Positions 40,664-49,511 of a DNA stretch of 64,000 nt are shown piece after piece (within the stretch, counting starts at the first letter, position 1; each line of letters opens with the position of its first letter). Source of the DNA: Ruminococcaceae bacterium BL-6 (GTDB lineage: Bacteria; Bacillota; Clostridia; Oscillospirales; Acutalibacteraceae); NCBI GenBank assembly GCA_902810075.1, contig LR778135.1, forward strand, positions 2,852,001 to 2,916,000. Direction: 5' to 3'. The notes under the pieces were generated by a model. The model was given only the letters and a program-made list of their open reading frames with translations. It was not told the DNA's origin and searched no databases. The translations under genes and the position numbers were made by a program.

Positions 40664-40715
40664 AGAAGAATCAGCGCTCCATCCCCGGCGAGGGGGCAAG
40701 AGCGCTGATTCTTCT
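40664..40715. terminator. Bidirectional terminator
   Basis: A perfect 16-bp stem (AGAAGAATCAGCGCTC and its complement, 40664-40679 and 40700-40715) is followed by TTTTT. It serves the leader transcript and the convergent LysR gene. Confidence 0.9.
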
Positions 40716-40729
40716 TTTTTGGAATTGCG

Positions 40730-41680
40730 TCACTGAAGCTTCAGAGGGCTGTTGTTTTTGATCAATGCCTGATAATATTCCCGGATCATATTCATCAGGC
40801 TGCAGGTCAGGGGGGACAAATAGCTGTTGCTTTTGTAAAGCATGGAAAGAGAGATGGAAAGGTCGGGGGACTGCAGATCAAAAAACACGAGGTTCGGGTA
40901 TTGAGAAGCGCTTTGAAGGCCCGTTTCGACCAAAAAGCAAAATCCCGTTCCGGCGGACACCAGCCGCAGGGCCGTACTGTTGTTTGTGGTATTCAGCCGG
41001 TTGGAAAAGGAAAGCTTGTTTTTCTCCAGAAAATTGCTCACATGCCGGCCCACGGGGAGCGTCTGGTCCAGCGAAATGAACCGTTCCTGCTCCAGCAGGT
41101 GCAGATCGACCTTTTTCCGGGCGGCCTGCATGCGGGTGAACTCCTGTACGACGGGGTCGTCGCGATGCATCACCAGCAAAATGCGTTCATAGGCGATGTT
41201 TTCACTGACAAGGTTGGGCAGCCCGGTGACCTCGGTGTTCCTTACGGCAAAATCGGCTTTGTCATCCTGCACGAGCGCGTTCAGCTCGCTGACCGGGTAT
41301 TCATACAGGTTCGCACGGGCCTGCGGGTGTTCCTTCAGAAAATCCGGCAGAATTTCCGGAAATAAAATGGACCCCCTCCACGTTCCCATGCCCACATTGA
41401 CCGTCTGGCTGCGGTCGGAATTCAAATCGGTCAGCCCCGACTGGAACTTCTTATATAAATAGATATTGCTCTCCAAATAGTTGCGGTACAGCGCGCCGGC
41501 CTCCGTTAAGGCGATGGGAGTCTGCGAGCGGTCGAACAGCTTTACTTCCAGCGATTCCTCCAATTTGGCAATATGCTGGCTCAGAGAGGACTGGGAAATA
41601 TAAAGCTTTTCGGCGGCGCGGGAAATATTCCGCTCGCGCGCCACGGCCAAAAAATATTCGGGATTTCGATTGACCAGCAT
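40730..41680 (-). CDS. LysR-family transcriptional regulator
   Basis: The start follows AAAGGAGGAAG. The N-terminal helix-turn-helix is classic (YFLAVARERNISRAAEKLYI, SQSSLSQHIAKLEESL, LFDRSQTPIALTEAG). The C-terminal part is a periplasmic-binding-like effector domain (VNVGMGTWRGSILFPEILPD). At 316 aa it is complete. Its target is unknown; the Ldh2-type dehydrogenase lies upstream on the same strand beyond a terminator. Confidence 0.94.
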   Translation of the reverse strand: MLVNRNPEYFLAVARERNISRAAEKLYISQSSLSQHIAKLEESLEVKLFDRSQTPIALTEAGALYRNYLESNIYLYKKFQSGLTDLNSDRSQTVNVGMGTWRGSILFPEILPDFLKEHPQARANLYEYPVSELNALVQDDKADFAVRNTEVTGLPNLVSENIAYERILLVMHRDDPVVQEFTRMQAARKKVDLHLLEQERFISLDQTLPVGRHVSNFLEKNKLSFSNRLNTTNNSTALRLVSAGTGFCFLVETGLQSASQYPNLVFFDLQSPDLSISLSMLYKSNSYLSPLTCSLMNMIREYYQALIKNNSPLKLQ

Positions 41681-41705
41681 GATCTTCCTCCTTTTTTCCT
41701 CATGG

Positions 41706-41808
41706 AAATTTCCAGCTCCGGCGAAAGATAAAGATTTGCTTTCTGTTTCTCCCCTGCCGGAGGAAGGGGAGAAGCAGATTCCGCGTTCGCAATCATAGGC
41801 GGAATTGC
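41706..41808. repeat. Dispersed palindromic repeat, copy C
   Basis: AAATTTCCAGCT, TTTGCTTTCTGTTTCTCCCC, a hairpin TGCCGGAGGAAGGGGAG, then AAGCAGATTCCGCGTTCGCA and ATCATAGGCGGAATTGC. It lies upstream of the LysR start. The remaining stretch to 42123 shows no gene. Confidence 0.75.
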
Positions 41809-42123
41809 GCAGTACCGCCCCGTCTTAATCATACAGAATATTTGCCGATTTTGCAAAGAAAATACAGGTCGGAAAAGCTGGGACAAATCAGCCTTGGAGC
41901 AGGCACCCAATATTTCCAAGGTGGAATTGTGAAATTCGGCGGAAATTTGGTATGGGTCAAAAGCATCGGCGGTATTATGATTTACTTATATCAATATTAA
42001 CAAAGAAGTTTTGCAGGCTGCCGCATACCGTGCTAATCTTAAATCGACAGGAAGCCCGGCGGGCGATGTCAGGGCCTGACCCGTTTTTTATTTTATTCCA
42101 ACATCCTGATCATATCAAGTAAA

Positions 42124-42168
42124 CAATAAGGAGCGGCTGTTCCAACCGGGGACAGCCGCTCCTTATTG
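42124..42168. terminator. Terminator of the Ldh2-family gene
   Basis: A perfect 17-bp stem, CAATAAGGAGCGGCTGT and its complement (42124-42140, 42152-42168). Confidence 0.8.
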
Positions 42169-42250
42169 TTATGATTCTTCTCCCGGCGGCAAGAGCCGTC
42201 TTGCCGCCGATTGCCTGATTATCTTTCAAATCCCATTTCTCAGGCGCCGC

Positions 42251-43291
42251 CTACTCCGGAAAAGCGACCCCGCAGCCCCGGCCGTATGCCAGAAGCTCCT
42301 GAAAGACTTCATCCGGCAGGGCGATCCCCTGCTCCAGATTCTTCTTTCTCCGGTTCAGGCTGCGCTCGCCGGGCATAAAGATCTCTTCTACGCCTTCCGC
42401 CGGGCGAAGCGCCTTGATTTCGCTTCTCATCTGCGCCACGCCGCGGCGGAAGTCATCCACATCCACAAAATGGGCGACGTCGATCGCGCCGATAAAATGG
42501 CCGACCTCCTGGGGATGCTCCATGTCGCCGTACAGATCGTGGAGATGGGGGCCGAACTTGCCCCCGCTGAGGATCCCGCACAGGATGTCGACGATGATGG
42601 CGATGCCGCTCCCCTTAGGGCCGCCGATCGGCACCAGCGACCCCTTGCGGCCCTCCGCCGGATCAGTGGTGGGCTTTCCCTCTTTGTCCAGCGCCCAGCC
42701 GAGAGGAATGGGGTTCCCAAGCTTCTGGGCCAGGATCAGCTTTCCCAGGGCCACTACGCTGGGGGCCATATCCAGCACCACCGGATCGCCCTCTGCCGGC
42801 GCCGCCACCGAGATGGGATTGGTTCCCATGTAAGGCTCCGCCGCGCCGAAAGGGGCGATCTTTCCGGTCAGGTTGGTGGCGCAGATTCCGATCATCCCCC
42901 GCGCGGCAGCCATTTTCGTATAATAGGATGCCATTCCGAAGTGATTGGAATTTCTTACCGTCGCAAAGCACGCCCCCGCGTCGGACGCTTTTTCGATACA
43001 CCGTTCCATCGCGAACTTCGCCGCGGGCATCCCCAAAGTGTTCCCCGCATCCACGACCAGCGTGGCGGGGCTCTCTTTTTCAATATGGATCCGGTTGCCC
43101 TTTTCCACGACGCCCGCTTTCAGCCGTTCCAAATAAATGGCAAGACGGCTGACGCCGTGAGTACTTACGCCGCACAGGTCGGCGTCGACCAGGCAGTCGG
43201 CCACCGTCTGCGCGCACCCCGTTTCCACGCCGTACCCCTGCAGCACGGCGGCGCAATAGCTCCGAAGAGTTTCCGGCTTTATCTGTTTCAT
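42251..43291 (-). CDS. Malate/L-lactate (2-hydroxyacid) dehydrogenase, Ldh2/AllD family
   Basis: The 346-aa protein follows AAAGGG. Family marks: DLCGVSTHGVSRLAIYLERL, TVRNSNHFGMASYYTKMAA, GICATNLTGKIAPFGAAEPY, GTNPISVAAPA, and KGSGIAIIVDILCGILSGG. These enzymes reduce 2-oxoacids or oxidise malate, lactate, ureidoglycolate or sulfolactate with NAD(P). The substrate is not determinable here. No pathway partners flank it. Confidence 0.93.
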   Translation of the reverse strand: MKQIKPETLRSYCAAVLQGYGVETGCAQTVADCLVDADLCGVSTHGVSRLAIYLERLKAGVVEKGNRIHIEKESPATLVVDAGNTLGMPAAKFAMERCIEKASDAGACFATVRNSNHFGMASYYTKMAAARGMIGICATNLTGKIAPFGAAEPYMGTNPISVAAPAEGDPVVLDMAPSVVALGKLILAQKLGNPIPLGWALDKEGKPTTDPAEGRKGSLVPIGGPKGSGIAIIVDILCGILSGGKFGPHLHDLYGDMEHPQEVGHFIGAIDVAHFVDVDDFRRGVAQMRSEIKALRPAEGVEEIFMPGERSLNRRKKNLEQGIALPDEVFQELLAYGRGCGVAFPE

Positions 43292-43325
43292 AACATCAAA
43301 CCCTTTCCGGTCAAATGACGCTGCG

Positions 43326-43414
43326 GCATTTCCATCTTAAAATGCAGAAATTATTTCTGTCCCTTCCCCGCCTCCGGCAGGCAGAAACAAGGCCGCAGTG
43401 ATCAGCAAAATTGC
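43326..43414. repeat. Dispersed palindromic repeat, copy D
   Basis: GCATTTCCATCTTAAAATGC, AGAAATTATTTCTGTCCCTT, CCCCGCCTCCGGCAGG, then a diverged right end closing with AAAATTGC. It lies upstream of the Ldh2-family start. Confidence 0.65.
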
Positions 43415-43521
43415 CGTACGACACTTTCTATGGTAGCACCATCTCTATTTTTGTCCAACCTTTTTTCCCTTATCGTGTTATTGGCAAACTCTAATAGGGG
43501 GGGAGCAGAAGTCAAAATCGG

Positions 43522-44028
43522 TCAGTGCACAAAAAAGCCGATCACGAGAGCCGCGAGCAGGATGAGATTGGTCGAGACCTTCCGGGAAAGCGCCAGCGCC
43601 GCGCTGACGACGGCGACGGCCACCGTCAGGACGTCGATTCCATTCCCGATGAAAATCTGCAGGACCACAATCACACTGAAGGTGGAGATGACCAGAACGA
43701 CGCCGTCCAGCACGCCCTGTGTAGCGGAAAACCCGGCCACGTATCTGTATCCGCGCTGAATCAGCAAAATGAGCAGCGGCGGCAGAAGCAATGCTGCGCA
43801 GGACAGGGCCGCTCCGCGCCAGCCGGCGACCAAAAAGCAGAAGCTGATGATCCAGAAGCCGCTGGGGCCGGGCGTGATCTGGCCGATGGTCAGGGAATCG
43901 GAAAACTGTTTCTGACTGGCCCATCCGTTGGCGATAAAGTCGGAATGCAAGCTGGGCAGCGGGCCGTATCCGCCCGAGGAGAATAAAATCGATTTTAAAA
44001 GGGTGAGAAAAAAGGAAAGCCAGTCCAT
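43522..44028 (-). CDS. Chromate transporter, half-size subunit B
   Basis: The 168-aa protein carries a single CHR domain: FFLTLLKSILFSSGGYGPLP, then QFSDSLTIGQITPGPSGFWI (the PGP motif of the family), with five or six hydrophobic segments. It starts 1 bp after the stop of the other half-size subunit, so the two are translated together and probably form a heterodimer. True substrate could be chromate, sulfate or another anion. Confidence 0.9.
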   Translation of the reverse strand: MDWLSFFLTLLKSILFSSGGYGPLPSLHSDFIANGWASQKQFSDSLTIGQITPGPSGFWIISFCFLVAGWRGAALSCAALLLPPLLILLIQRGYRYVAGFSATQGVLDGVVLVISTFSVIVVLQIFIGNGIDVLTVAVAVVSAALALSRKVSTNLILLAALVIGFFVH

Positions 44029-44029
44029 C

Positions 44030-44674
44030 CTACTCGCTCACCCGCTTTCTGGAAAACGCCCAGTAAGCGGTCCCGCCGCACACACCGCCAACCAGATACA
44101 GCAGGATGACGGACGGCTGGAACAGCACGTAAGCCGCGCCGCTCCCAACGGCGATGGCGATGGTCACGCCCAGCGCGGCGGGACCCTTCTTCTGATTCTT
44201 CCTGAAAATGGGAGACACGTTTCTCCAGTTTGTCGCGAACGTGATCCCCAGAATGGAGGCATAGGCGATCCGGAGCGCGGAATGGATCGAATCGTATTGG
44301 CGGACGAGCGTATAAAGCGCGGTCAGCGCGACGGTCAGCGCGGCGCTCGGCAGAACCAGCCCCAGCAGCGACACCGCGACTCCCCGCGCGCCCCCCAGCT
44401 TTTTCCCGATCAGGATGGTATACGACAGGATGTTGATTCCGGGCGCCAGCTGGCACATGCCGATGATGCTGGAATATTCATCCTGGGTGATCCAGTGGTT
44501 GCGATAGATGAAATGCTCCTGAATCAGGTATTGCGTGGCCGCGCCCCCTCCGAAAGAGCCGACGCCCACCTTTGCCCAGGTCAGCAGCAGCTTCGGCAGA
44601 GAGGGCGCCGCCGCGGCGCCCTGCTCCGCAGGCAGCTCCTCATCCGAATGATCGGCATACGTTTTCTTTTTCAT
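44030..44674 (-). CDS. Chromate transporter, half-size subunit A
   Basis: The 214-aa protein has a charged, cytoplasmic N-terminus (MKKKTYADHSDEELPAE), then a single CHR domain: WAKVGVGSFGGGAATQYLIQ, ITQDEYSSIIGMCQLAPGIN, and ILIGKKLGGARGVAVSLLGL. The GGG and PG motifs of the family are present. It begins the two-gene unit. No chromate-resistance regulator is nearby. Confidence 0.9.
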   Translation of the reverse strand: MKKKTYADHSDEELPAEQGAAAAPSLPKLLLTWAKVGVGSFGGGAATQYLIQEHFIYRNHWITQDEYSSIIGMCQLAPGINILSYTILIGKKLGGARGVAVSLLGLVLPSAALTVALTALYTLVRQYDSIHSALRIAYASILGITFATNWRNVSPIFRKNQKKGPAALGVTIAIAVGSGAAYVLFQPSVILLYLVGGVCGGTAYWAFSRKRVSE

Positions 44675-44785
44675 TCCTAACTCCTTTTGCCCGCACCTTT
44701 TTATGCCGGGTGAAATTTTTGATCAAAGGCCCCCGGGCCATGGATCAATCGACCACAGTCCGGGGGCCCTTCCGCCGTCTCCATC

Positions 44786-44879
44786 ATATTTCCAGCCAAG
44801 ATGCAGAATTTGTTTCTGTTTCTCCCCCGCCGGAGGCGGAATAGGAACAGATCCGGATTCGCACTCATCAGTGAAATTG
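44786..44879. repeat. Dispersed palindromic repeat, copy E
   Basis: ATATTTCCAGCCAAGATGC, AGAATTTGTTTCTGTTTCTC, hairpin CCCCGCCGGAGGCGGA, GGAACAGATCCGGATTCGCA and CAGTGAAATTG. It lies just after the nrdD stop and close to a second hairpin (GGCCCCCGGGCC near 44728-44770). Confidence 0.75.
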
Positions 44880-44888
44880 ACTCGTGAT

Positions 44889-47264
44889 TCAGCAGAGTTC
44901 TTCCGTATATTTTTTGATGTTGGAAGCGTTCGCAAACTGAGAAACCTTTCCGCCCTGGATCACAACCAGCGTCGGCGCCTGGCAGACCCCGTAATTTTCA
45001 ACGAGCTCCTGGTTTTCCTCTGCGTCCACCACGCGGTAGGTTACGCCGGCCTGATCCAGAAACGACTTTGCCAGGCGGCAGTTCGGGCAGGTTTTGGTGG
45101 TGAACAGATAGGCGGACTCTCCTTCGCCCCCGGCGGCCTCTTCCCGTGCCGGGCCGGGGCTTTGCGCCGCGGGCCGATTTCCGCGCCGGCCCTGGTTTTT
45201 CATATCGTACAGCCTGCGCTCGCGGTATTCCTCCGCTTTCCCGTCGTTCCAGTTCTGCACCGGCCGGTAATACCCGGTGATGCGGCTGTAGACCTCGGCC
45301 GGCTTCCCGCACTCGGGGCAGGTGAAATGCTCCCCCGCCAGATAGCCGTGGTCTTTGCAGATGGAATAGGTCGGGGAAAGGGTGTAATAAGGCAGCTTAT
45401 AGTTTTCGGCGACCTTCCGCACAAGATTTGCGGCGGATTTCCAGTTCGGCAGCTTTTCCCCGAGAAATACGTGGAAAACCGTCCCCGAAGTATAAAGGGT
45501 CTGCAGGTCGTCCTGTTTGTCCAGCGCCTCGAAGAGGTCTTCGGTGTAGCCGACCGGCAGATGGGATGAGTTGGTGTAATACGGCGTCTTTCCCGGCCCG
45601 GCCGCCGTGATGATATCCGGATAGCGCTCCACATCGTGCTTGGCGAGGCGGTAAGCAGTCGATTCGGCGGGGGTCGCCTCCAGATTGTACAGGTCACCGT
45701 ACTGCTCCTGATAATCGGACAGGCGCTCCCGCATGTGGTTCAATACGTCCTTTGCAAACTGATGCGCCTTTTCGTGCGTCAGGTCTTCCCGGATCCACTT
45801 GGCGTTCAGGCACGCCTCGTTCATGCCGACCAGCCCGATCGTGGAAAAATGGCTGTCAAACGACCCGAGATACCGCCTGGTGTAAGGATAAAGCCCTTCG
45901 TGCAGGAAACGCGTGATGATGCTGCGCTTCATTTTGAGCGAACGCGCGGCGGTGTCCATCATCCTGTCCAGGCGGGTATAAAATTCCGCTTCGTTGTCCG
46001 AAAGATAGGCGATCCGCGGCAGGTTGACAGTCACGACGCCGATCGACCCGGTATTTTCCCCGCTGCCGAAAAATCCGCCGGCTTTTTTCCGCAGCTCGCG
46101 CAGATCCAGACGCAGGCGGCAGCACATGCTGCGGACGTCGCTGGGCTGCATGTCGCTGTTGATGTAATTGGAAAAATAGGGGGTGCCGAATTTGGAGGCC
46201 ATCTCAAACAGGAGCCGGTTGTTTTCCGTTTCGGACCAGTCGAAGTCCCTGGTGATGGAGTAGGTCGGGATGGGGTACTGGAAGCCGCGCCCGTTCGCGT
46301 CCCCTTCCAGCATGGTCTCGATGAACGCCTTGTTGATCATGTCCATCTCTTTTTTGCAGTCTTTGTATTTGAAGTCCATTTCCCTGCCGCCCACGATCGC
46401 GGGCAGCTCGGACAGGTCGTTCGGCACCGTCCAGTCCAGCGTGATGTTGGAGAACGGAGCCTGCGTCCCCCACCGGCTCGGGGTGTTCACCCCGTAAATA
46501 AAGGACTGGATGCAGTTCTTCACTTCATAATAAGAGAGGTGATCCACCTTGACAAAGGGGGCGAGATACGTGTCGAAGGATGAAAACGCCTGTGCGCCCG
46601 CCCATTCGTTCTGCATGATCCCGAGGAAATTCACCATCTGGTTGCAAAGCGAGACCAGGTGCTTCGCCGGGGCGGAGGTGATTTTTCCGGGCACGCCGCC
46701 CAGGCCTTCCTGAATCAGCTGCCTCAGGCTCCAGCCCGCGCAGTAGCCGGTCAGCATCGAGAGGTCGTGGATATGGATGTCCGCGCTGCGGTGCGCGTTC
46801 GCGATCTCGTCGTCGTAGATCTCCGACAGCCAGTAATTCGCGGTGATCGCGCCCGAATTGTAAAGGATCAGGCCGCCGACCGAATAGGTGACGGTGGAAT
46901 TTTCCTTCACGCGCCAGTCGTCGTGCTTGATATAGCTGTCGATGAGCTTCTTGTAGTCGAGGATCGTCGATTTGATATTGCGGATCTTTTCATGCTGCTT
47001 GCGGTAAAGGATATAGCATTTCGCGACGTCGGCGTACCCGGCCTGGATCAGCACGGATTCCACACTGTCCTGGATCGCCTCGACGCCGATCTTTTCTTCT
47101 TTGATTTTCGGCTCGTAATCCGCGGTAACCCTGAGCGCCAGCAGGTCGATGATGTCGGGAGTATACTGTTTGCCCAGAGCATCGAATGCTTTTTGGATTG
47201 CCTTACGGATTTTGGAAATGTCGCACGGCACGACAGTCCCGTTGCGTTTTACCACTTGGTACAT
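44889..47264 (-). CDS. nrdD: Anaerobic ribonucleoside-triphosphate reductase with C-terminal glutaredoxin-like domain
   Basis: The start at 47264 (MYQVVKRNGTVVPCD) follows AAAGGAGAG; the frame stays open upstream through a repeat copy and is not coding. An ATP-cone occupies residues 1-90. Class III reductase blocks follow: HIHDLSMLTGYCAGWSLRQL, SRWGTQAPFSNITLDW, GSIGVVTVNLPRIAY. Near the end come the Cys4 zinc site (CKDHGYLAGEHFTCPECGK) and the glycyl-radical loop RITGYYRPVQNWNDGK. The last 80 residues form a glutaredoxin-like domain with CPNC (LFTTKTCPNCRLAKSFL) and a cis-Pro APTLVV, a plausible built-in electron donor. Confidence 0.95.
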   Translation of the reverse strand: MYQVVKRNGTVVPCDISKIRKAIQKAFDALGKQYTPDIIDLLALRVTADYEPKIKEEKIGVEAIQDSVESVLIQAGYADVAKCYILYRKQHEKIRNIKSTILDYKKLIDSYIKHDDWRVKENSTVTYSVGGLILYNSGAITANYWLSEIYDDEIANAHRSADIHIHDLSMLTGYCAGWSLRQLIQEGLGGVPGKITSAPAKHLVSLCNQMVNFLGIMQNEWAGAQAFSSFDTYLAPFVKVDHLSYYEVKNCIQSFIYGVNTPSRWGTQAPFSNITLDWTVPNDLSELPAIVGGREMDFKYKDCKKEMDMINKAFIETMLEGDANGRGFQYPIPTYSITRDFDWSETENNRLLFEMASKFGTPYFSNYINSDMQPSDVRSMCCRLRLDLRELRKKAGGFFGSGENTGSIGVVTVNLPRIAYLSDNEAEFYTRLDRMMDTAARSLKMKRSIITRFLHEGLYPYTRRYLGSFDSHFSTIGLVGMNEACLNAKWIREDLTHEKAHQFAKDVLNHMRERLSDYQEQYGDLYNLEATPAESTAYRLAKHDVERYPDIITAAGPGKTPYYTNSSHLPVGYTEDLFEALDKQDDLQTLYTSGTVFHVFLGEKLPNWKSAANLVRKVAENYKLPYYTLSPTYSICKDHGYLAGEHFTCPECGKPAEVYSRITGYYRPVQNWNDGKAEEYRERRLYDMKNQGRRGNRPAAQSPGPAREEAAGGEGESAYLFTTKTCPNCRLAKSFLDQAGVTYRVVDAEENQELVENYGVCQAPTLVVIQGGKVSQFANASNIKKYTEELC

Positions 47265-47303
47265 AATTTTAACTCTCCTTTTCTGCGAGCGGAATATTTT
47301 ACA

Positions 47304-47400
47304 GCAATCCCACTTATGATTGCGAATCCCGGGTTTGTTCCTCCCCCGCCGGAGGCGGGGGAGGAACAAACCATAGATTCTACATCTTAGCTGGAAATGC
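47304..47400. repeat. Dispersed palindromic repeat, copy F (inverted)
   Basis: This copy runs opposite to the others. It has the best hairpin: GTTTGTTCCTCCCCCGCC pairs with GGCGGGGGAGGAACAAAC. It fills the gap between the nrdG stop and nrdD, ending exactly at the nrdG stop codon. Confidence 0.8.
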
Positions 47401-48096
47401 TTAGATACCGCGCAACGCGGCGGTTTTGACATAAGGGGACACGACTTTCAAAAACTCCTCCATCTCGCTGTCTGAAAATGCGGACAGGCCGGTCCCGATC
47501 AAATCGCCCGAATCGACGAATTTCTGCAGGAAATACCGCTTCGCCCCCCGGATTTCAAGCGCGGCGTCGCGCAGGATGTCTCTGTTGTGCAGCCCTCGGA
47601 CGACGGTGGTGCGGAATTCATAATCCACAGGGCCGGCCAGCAGAAAATCGATGCTCCGCCGGATGACGGAAAAATCAAAGTCCGCAACGCCGACGGTTTC
47701 CGCGTAGTGCTGCGGCGAGCTTTTCAGATCCATCGCCACATAATCGACGAGCCCCTGCGCAACGAGTTCCCGGAGCGAATCCGGGAAGCATCCGTTGGTG
47801 TCCAGCTTGATGGAATAACCGAGCGTCCGGATCCTCCGCAGAAAGTCCGCGAGCCCCGGCTGCAGCAGCGGTTCCCCGCCGGTCACGCAGACGCCGTCGA
47901 GAAGTCCGCGCCGCTTGTTCAGATAGGCGAACAGTTCTTCGTCGGAAACGTCATCCGCACCAGGCGTGCCGATCACAAGCGAAGCGTTCTGGCAAAAGGG
48001 GCAGCGCAGATTGCATCCGCCCGTAAACACGGTGCAGGCGACTTTTTCCGGGTAATCCAGCAGCGTAAGCTTTTGCAGGCCGCAGACTTTCATCAT
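47401..48096 (-). CDS. nrdG: Anaerobic ribonucleotide reductase activating protein (radical SAM)
   Basis: The start is ATG 48096 or the adjacent ATG 48093, both after GGGGGAG. The radical SAM cluster motif is CNLRCPFC in VFTGGCNLRCPFCQNAS. VCVTGGEPLLQPGLADFLRR and IKLDTNGCFPDSLREL complete the core. At about 231 aa it is the longer NrdG variant. It generates the glycyl radical in NrdD, which is encoded directly downstream on the same strand, although repeat F separates them. Confidence 0.94.
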   Translation of the reverse strand: MMKVCGLQKLTLLDYPEKVACTVFTGGCNLRCPFCQNASLVIGTPGADDVSDEELFAYLNKRRGLLDGVCVTGGEPLLQPGLADFLRRIRTLGYSIKLDTNGCFPDSLRELVAQGLVDYVAMDLKSSPQHYAETVGVADFDFSVIRRSIDFLLAGPVDYEFRTTVVRGLHNRDILRDAALEIRGAKRYFLQKFVDSGDLIGTGLSAFSDSEMEEFLKVVSPYVKTAALRGI

Positions 48097-48297
48097 ACAA
48101 CTCCCCCAACTTCGAACCGGGCTAAGACGTTCATCCCGCTCCACGCCGGCTTCGGCGATTTTTCCCTTTTTGGAAAGGACAAGCCGGCGCGCCCCGTTAT
48201 CACTATATGTTGATATTATTATACCACGTGTATACTAGATATGCAACTCAAATTCTCATTTTATTCTTTTTTACATAAGAGAACCATTTGCGGGCTC

Positions 48298-48801
48298 TTA
48301 TCTCCCATCTTCCTTTAAATATATCGTCCGCAGAAGGTATTTTCCGGATGGAGTTCGAAAAATTTTTGAAAGCACGCTGCGGATGGCCGATTCCGTCAAT
48401 CCATCTTCATAGGCATTGACAAGGAAGTCCGCTTCCACCAGAATCTGATGATCCGTCTCCTGAATGTTGTCATAGGTGTGATGATGCCCCACGAGCCAGC
48501 ATACGCGGCTGATCAGGGGCCGCGGGCAGCCGAGCCCCGCCAGCAGCTTTTCGGCGACGGGCGGGCCTTCCAGTTCCTGATATTTTCCCGCGCTGCTGTG
48601 ATACTTTTCCTCACTCACCTTGATCCCGATATCGTGGACCAGGGCGGAGACTTCCAGAATCTCCTGCGTCCGTGCATCCACCCGCTCCATTTCCCCGATC
48701 ATTTTAGCGAAATGATAGACTTTAATGAAGTGCTGAATCCTTTTTGGGTCCCCGGCGTAATAGTCGATCATGCTCTTTATAATGGCCGGAACATTTTTCA
48801 T
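48298..48801 (-). CDS. HD-domain phosphohydrolase
   Basis: The start follows CAGGAGGTC. The 167-aa protein has HFIKVYHFAKMIGEMERVDA (first His), EVSALVHDIGIKVSEEKYH (HD), VGHHHTYDNI and EADFLVNAYEDG (last Asp): a complete HD metal site. Such small HD proteins hydrolyse phosphomonoesters or nucleotides; the substrate is unknown. It has no operon partner. Confidence 0.88.
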   Translation of the reverse strand: MKNVPAIIKSMIDYYAGDPKRIQHFIKVYHFAKMIGEMERVDARTQEILEVSALVHDIGIKVSEEKYHSSAGKYQELEGPPVAEKLLAGLGCPRPLISRVCWLVGHHHTYDNIQETDHQILVEADFLVNAYEDGLTESAIRSVLSKIFRTPSGKYLLRTIYLKEDGR

Positions 48802-48877
48802 ATCGGCTGACCTCCTGAAAATCCGTGTTATTTTTTCCGTGTTTATGTTTAAATGAAATGGAATTTAAGACATGGCC

Positions 48878-48906
48878 TTGACAAATAACGGAAATCCAAA
48901 TATACT
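48878..48906 (+). promoter_or_regulatory. Promoter of the marR-MATE operon
   Basis: Consensus TTGACA at 48878-48883, a 17-bp spacer, TATACT at 48901-48906. The downstream ACTAACTATAGT is a possible MarR operator half. Confidence 0.8.
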
Positions 48907-48941
48907 AACTATAGTCTGAATTCGTACCAAGAGGTGACGCG

Positions 48942-49394
48942 ATGAACGACGACCCCATTCGAAAGCAATTAAACGAATATTATGCGACCTTTAAGGAAGC
49001 CGATGCTCTGTACAGCGCGTTCGCAAAAAGGAGCGGCTTGTCCGACGCCGCTTTCTGGGCGTTGTATACCATTTGCGGAGCCGGAGAGGAATGCACCCAA
49101 AAGACGATTCGGGAACAATGGTCAATAAGCAAACAGACCGTAAACTCCGCAATTAACGACCTTGTCAGAGACAATTTTATTGCCCTGTCGGAATGTAAAA
49201 GCGACAAGCGAAGCAAGCGAATCACATTGACGGAAAAGGGTGTAAAATTCACTGAAGAAAACATTGATCTCATCTACCGGCTGGAACGTTCCGCTTTTGA
49301 GCGGATGACCGACGAAGAAAGAGCAGCCTTGATTGCCGGCAGTCGGAGATTTCTGGAGTTATTCCGTCTGGAGATAACTCCATTTCTAAAATAA
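48942..49394 (+). CDS. MarR-family transcriptional regulator
   Basis: The start follows CAAGAGGTGACGCG. The winged helix is visible: KTIREQWSISKQTVNSAIND, LVRDNFIALSECKSDKRSK, RITLTEKG. Helical dimerisation segments flank it. At 150 aa it is complete. It precedes a MATE transporter by 117 bp and probably represses it until a drug or metabolite binds. Confidence 0.93.
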   Translation: MNDDPIRKQLNEYYATFKEADALYSAFAKRSGLSDAAFWALYTICGAGEECTQKTIREQWSISKQTVNSAINDLVRDNFIALSECKSDKRSKRITLTEKGVKFTEENIDLIYRLERSAFERMTDEERAALIAGSRRFLELFRLEITPFLK

Positions 49395-49455
49395 ATAAAT
49401 TTGTCATCGGAGGACGTGCAATCGCAATTGCATGGTCGATTAGAAGATGTCGAGT

Positions 49456-49492
49456 GCGCTCGGTTAACGTAGTTTAACCGAGCGCTTTTTTT
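49456..49492 (+). terminator. Terminator or attenuator between marR and MATE genes
   Basis: A perfect 12-bp stem, GCGCTCGGTTAA/TTAACCGAGCGC, and a 6-nt loop are followed by TTTTTTT. Its place before the transporter gene suggests partial termination. Confidence 0.85.
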
Positions 49493-49511
49493 ATGTAAAA
49501 AGGGAGGAACC

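Noticed and set aside
47265..47432. Upstream extension of NrdD
   Set aside because: The extension translates dispersed repeat F; the real start at 47264 has AAAGGAGAG and begins with the expected ATP-cone sequence.
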